From positions 3,267,501-3,331,500 of the forward strand of contig NZ_JADALJ010000001.1 in assembly GCF_014876185.1 (NCBI RefSeq): a DNA stretch of 64,000 nucleotides, read 5' to 3'. Of the stretch, positions 61,899 through 64,000 are shown piece after piece. The notes beneath the pieces are model-generated. The model was not told where the DNA came from, made no database searches, and was given only the letters and a program-made list of their open reading frames with translations. Numbering within the stretch: position 1 is the stretch's first letter; every line of letters starts with the position of its first letter. The translations under genes and the position numbers were made by a program. The stretch comes from Rufibacter sp. LB8 (GTDB lineage Bacteria > Bacteroidota > Bacteroidia > Cytophagales > Hymenobacteraceae).

Positions 61899-62081
61899 AT
61901 GGGACTTATAAGGGAACCGAAGAATATAGATTTCATCATTAAATCTGAACCTTGGACAGAGCAAGAATTGACCGATTTCAGGAAGGAGATGAATAAAATT
62001 AAAGCCAAGAATGCGAAAAACAAGGCTATAGTTAATCCACGGCCAGTAACTTTAAAAAGCCAAATCGCACCTCAGAAGTAG
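61899..62081 (+). CDS. Small basic protein, partner of GNAT-like gene (module 2)
   Basis: A 60-residue protein with IDFIIKSEPWTEQELTDFRK followed by a basic tail (EMNKIKAKNAKNKAIVNPRP). It shares the short pattern DFI, Pro, Thr, Glu and an aromatic helix with the 53617 protein, though overall similarity is low. Its fixed position behind the GNAT-like gene at both loci supports a functional link. Confidence 0.75.
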   Translation: MGLIREPKNIDFIIKSEPWTEQELTDFRKEMNKIKAKNAKNKAIVNPRPVTLKSQIAPQK

Positions 62082-62141
62082 TAAAAACACTTTTAAACGG
62101 CTTGCCGTTAACCTCACAACCAACCCCACCAAACCCCAAAG

Positions 62142-63365
62142 ATGAACGTTGCCCTTCTGATCGCCCGGCGGTACTTCTTCTCCAAGAAGAAGCGCAACAT
62201 CATCAACATCATCTCCATCATTGCCATGATTGGCGTGGGCGTGGGTACCATGGCGCTCATTGTGGTGCTGTCGGTGTTCAACGGGCTGGAAGATTTGATC
62301 AAGTCCCTCTACGGCAAGTTTGACCCCGAAATAAAAATCACCGCGCTACAGGGCAAATCGTTTGAGGCGAACGCCGATTTTCTGGCCAAGATCAAGAACA
62401 CGCCGGGCGTGGCGCTCTACACCGAAGTCATAGAAGATAACTGCCTGCTGCGCTACAATGACCGCCAGATGGTAGTTAAAATCAAAGGCGTGAGCGACAA
62501 TTTCTTTCAGCAGAACCAGATTGACTCTGCCATTGTAGACGGCCATTACCGCCTCAAACGCGACAACCAGCAATACGCGCTCATTGGCCGTGGCGTGCAA
62601 TACCAATTGTCCATCAGGCCAGAGAACCCATTCTCACCGTTGCAGTTTCTGTACCCCAAGGCTGGCAAGAAAACGGTAATCAACCCAGAGAACGCGTTTA
62701 GGCAATTGGGCATTCAGGCGGGCGGCGTGTTCGCCATTGAGCGGCAGTATGACGACCAATACGTGTTTGTGCCCCTGACCTTCGCGCAGGAATTGCTGGG
62801 CTATGAAAACAAGCGCACTTCCATTGAAGTCAAAACCAAAAACCCAGACCAAATTGACAAAGTAAAAGCCTCCCTGCAGAAAAGCCTGGGCCCCGACTTT
62901 CAGGTGCTCAACAGCGAGGAACAGCACGTGAGTTTGCTGCGCGCCGTGAAAGTGGAGAAACTGTTTGTGTTTGTGACGTTTACCTTTGTCTTGCTCATCG
63001 CCTCTATCAACATTTTCTTCAGCCTCTCTATGCTGGTGCTGGATAAGCAGAAAGACATCGCCATTCTGGCCTCATTGGGTGCCGATGCCGGAACAATTAG
63101 GCGTATATTCCTCTTGGAGGGCGCCATTGTAGCCTTTACCGGTGCAATAGTGGGCTTGGTGGTGGGCGGAGCCATCTGCTGGGCGCAACAGACATTTGGC
63201 ATTGTGTCTATGGGCATGACCACCTCAGTGGTAGAAGCGTACCCGGTGCTTATGCGCCCTTCTGACTTTCTGCTCACGGCCACGGCTATTATTGTGATTA
63301 CGCTGCTGGTGTCCATCAGGCCCGCCCGCAAGGCCGCCGCACTTTCCATCAGAGACAATCTGTAA
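62142..63365 (+). CDS. FtsX/LolC-type ABC permease
   Basis: A 407-residue inner-membrane permease of the LolC/LolE (FtsX-like) family. N-terminal segment (RRYFFSKKKRNIINIISIIA, MIGVGVGTMALIVVLSVFNG), a periplasmic MacB-like domain (about 50-270) and three C-terminal membrane helices (LFVFVTFTFVLLIASINIFF onward) with the FtsX core LASLGADAGTIRRIFLLEGA. It would take part in lipoprotein release. In Bacteroidota this gene often stands directly after rbfA; here four genes lie between. Confidence 0.92.
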   Translation: MNVALLIARRYFFSKKKRNIINIISIIAMIGVGVGTMALIVVLSVFNGLEDLIKSLYGKFDPEIKITALQGKSFEANADFLAKIKNTPGVALYTEVIEDNCLLRYNDRQMVVKIKGVSDNFFQQNQIDSAIVDGHYRLKRDNQQYALIGRGVQYQLSIRPENPFSPLQFLYPKAGKKTVINPENAFRQLGIQAGGVFAIERQYDDQYVFVPLTFAQELLGYENKRTSIEVKTKNPDQIDKVKASLQKSLGPDFQVLNSEEQHVSLLRAVKVEKLFVFVTFTFVLLIASINIFFSLSMLVLDKQKDIAILASLGADAGTIRRIFLLEGAIVAFTGAIVGLVVGGAICWAQQTFGIVSMGMTTSVVEAYPVLMRPSDFLLTATAIIVITLLVSIRPARKAAALSIRDNL

Positions 63366-63368
63366 AAG

Positions 63369-63409
63369 CCGTTTTGGGGCTCATTTTCAGAAATGAAGCC
63401 GAAAACGGG
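63369..63409. repeat. 40-bp palindrome copy 34
   Basis: CCGTTTTGGGGCTCATTTTC with right arm GAAATGAAGCCGAAAACGG, three bases after the permease stop. Confidence 0.85.
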
Positions 63410-63465
63410 AATTTTATATTCCAACCAATCTTCAAAGCCATTCCATTTCAAACCAGAATAGCGCA

Positions 63466-63757
63466 GTCCCTTCTCCCTCTGGGAGAAGGTTAGGATGAGG
63501 GCGAATTCATATTATAACACGCGCATTCCTGGTTTGTAGGGGCGTATTGCATACGCCCTACACATATCTGATTATATTCCATTTCCCATTGCTGGCCAAA
63601 GAAATCTGTGCACTCAATTTCAGGTGTTAATGCTTTCGCTTTAAGCTGACAGTATTACGGTGGCTAGCGCATTGGGCGTATGCAATACGCCCCTACAATT
63701 CAGGAATGCGTGAATAATTCATCCTCACCCAAGCCCTCTCCCAGAGGGAGAGGGAAT
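63466..63757. repeat. Composite nested inverted repeat E
   Basis: Inner GTAGGGGCGTATTGCATACG (63536-63561) and CGTATGCAATACGCCCCTAC (63677-63696) are the same as in element B, but the outer arms are different: TCCCTTCTCCCTCTGGGAGA...GGATGAGG and CATCCTCACC...CCTCTCCCAGAGGGAGAGG. No gene in 63366-63909. Confidence 0.82.
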
Positions 63758-63767
63758 TTTTTGCATT

Positions 63768-63808
63768 CCCGTTTTCGGGCTCATTTTCGGAAACGGGGCC
63801 GAAAACGA
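63768..63808. repeat. 40-bp palindrome copy 35
   Basis: CCCGTTTTCGGGCTCATTTT with right arm GAAACGGGGCCGAAAACG, about 100 bases upstream of the last gene. Confidence 0.83.
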
Positions 63809-63909
63809 GTATTGCTAACTTGAACAGAATCGGCTAAAATTTTTACTATTCTTTGTGGGCGTGCAAAGATTTTGTTGTACTTTCAAGATTGGGATAGTCA
63901 GACTCTACC

Positions 63910-64000
63910 ATGAAAGTATTCACCACGCAGCCTTTTCAAGTAGTTTATTCGCTCTTTGAGCATGAATACCTGGGCTATCTGTTTGAGTCTTTTGTGGTGC
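63910..64000 (+). CDS. Start of a probable DEAD/SNF2-type helicase (cut by right edge)
   Basis: Thirty codons are visible: MKVFTTQPFQVVYSLFEHEY then LGYLFESFVV. This N-terminus is one I associate with a long Bacteroidota SNF2/DEAD-type helicase, but no helicase motif lies inside the window, so the call is by recall only. Confidence 0.5.
   Translation, partial: MKVFTTQPFQVVYSLFEHEYLGYLFESFVV

Noticed and set aside
318-63808. All palindromes taken as ordinary rho-independent terminators
   Set aside because: Several lie in divergent gaps or directly behind a normal terminator (15061, 38236), and most lack a T run; only 57731 and the three-arm sites look like terminators.

Overview
The window reads as chromosomal DNA of a Bacteroidota bacterium, most likely Cytophagales/Hymenobacteraceae (Rufibacter- or Pontibacter-like; inferred from protein style, not searched). 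Supporting signs are many lipoproteins and outer-membrane proteins, a protease with a type IX secretion tail, TonB/carboxypeptidase-regulatory proteins, -7 promoter elements of the TAnnTTTG type, few Shine-Dalgarno sites, and Bacteroidota families such as DUF4783, DUF4286, DUF5713 and the LemA-TPM cluster. No rRNA, tRNA, CRISPR, integrase or transposase was seen.

Layout: 0-4 kb holds a radical SAM protein cut by the left edge and a radA / thioredoxin-like / DUF5713 run on the minus strand. 4-17.6 kb is mostly plus strand: secreted proteins, an RsmF-like methyltransferase, an M19 dipeptidase, a large MG2/TonB-plug protein, prfA, a ParE-type toxin-antitoxin pair and a YjbQ protein, with an RlmI-like methyltransferase and a small orphan on the minus strand. 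17.6-21.1 kb (minus) has two envelope proteins and gpmI. 21.2-27.8 kb (plus) has DUF4783, nadC, a YcxB-like protein, a group with a metal-binding lipoprotein and a ZIP transporter, DUF2939 and TlpA. 27.9-33.1 kb (minus) has a dGTPase, a secreted metalloprotease and a beta-barrel protein. 33-38 kb mixes small enzymes, an MFS carrier and a TraB/GumN protein. 38-42 kb is a putative metal-uptake operon (His-rich protein, TonB receptor, lipoprotein). 42-50 kb has htpG, a NamZ-type muramidase, a DoxX-like protein and secreted unknowns. 50-55 kb (minus) has a Tat-type DODA dioxygenase, a Crp/Fnr regulator, a nitronate monooxygenase, a GNAT-like two-gene module and a nucleotidyltransferase. 55-64 kb has lemA-TPM-TPM, a polytopic membrane protein, rbfA, a methyltransferase, an acetyltransferase, a second copy of the two-gene module, an FtsX/LolC-type permease, and the start of a probable helicase.

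The strongest unusual signal lies between the genes. A palindrome of about 40 bp (arm CCGTTTTCGGGCTCATTTC and its complement) occurs 35 times, roughly once per 1.8 kb, in convergent, tandem and divergent gaps and once in frame inside a coding sequence. Three sites carry a third arm that makes an alternative hairpin. On top of this lie at least four other repeat families: nested composite inverted repeats with exchangeable cores (five copies), tandem AGCACATT units in front of two TTG-start genes, TATCAAGTAGCA units abutting gene ends, and a TCATCCTGAAAGGATC inverted repeat. The second signal is a duplicated, undescribed-looking two-gene module (GNAT-like protein plus a 60-residue basic protein) at 53.6-54.3 and 61.4-62.1 kb.
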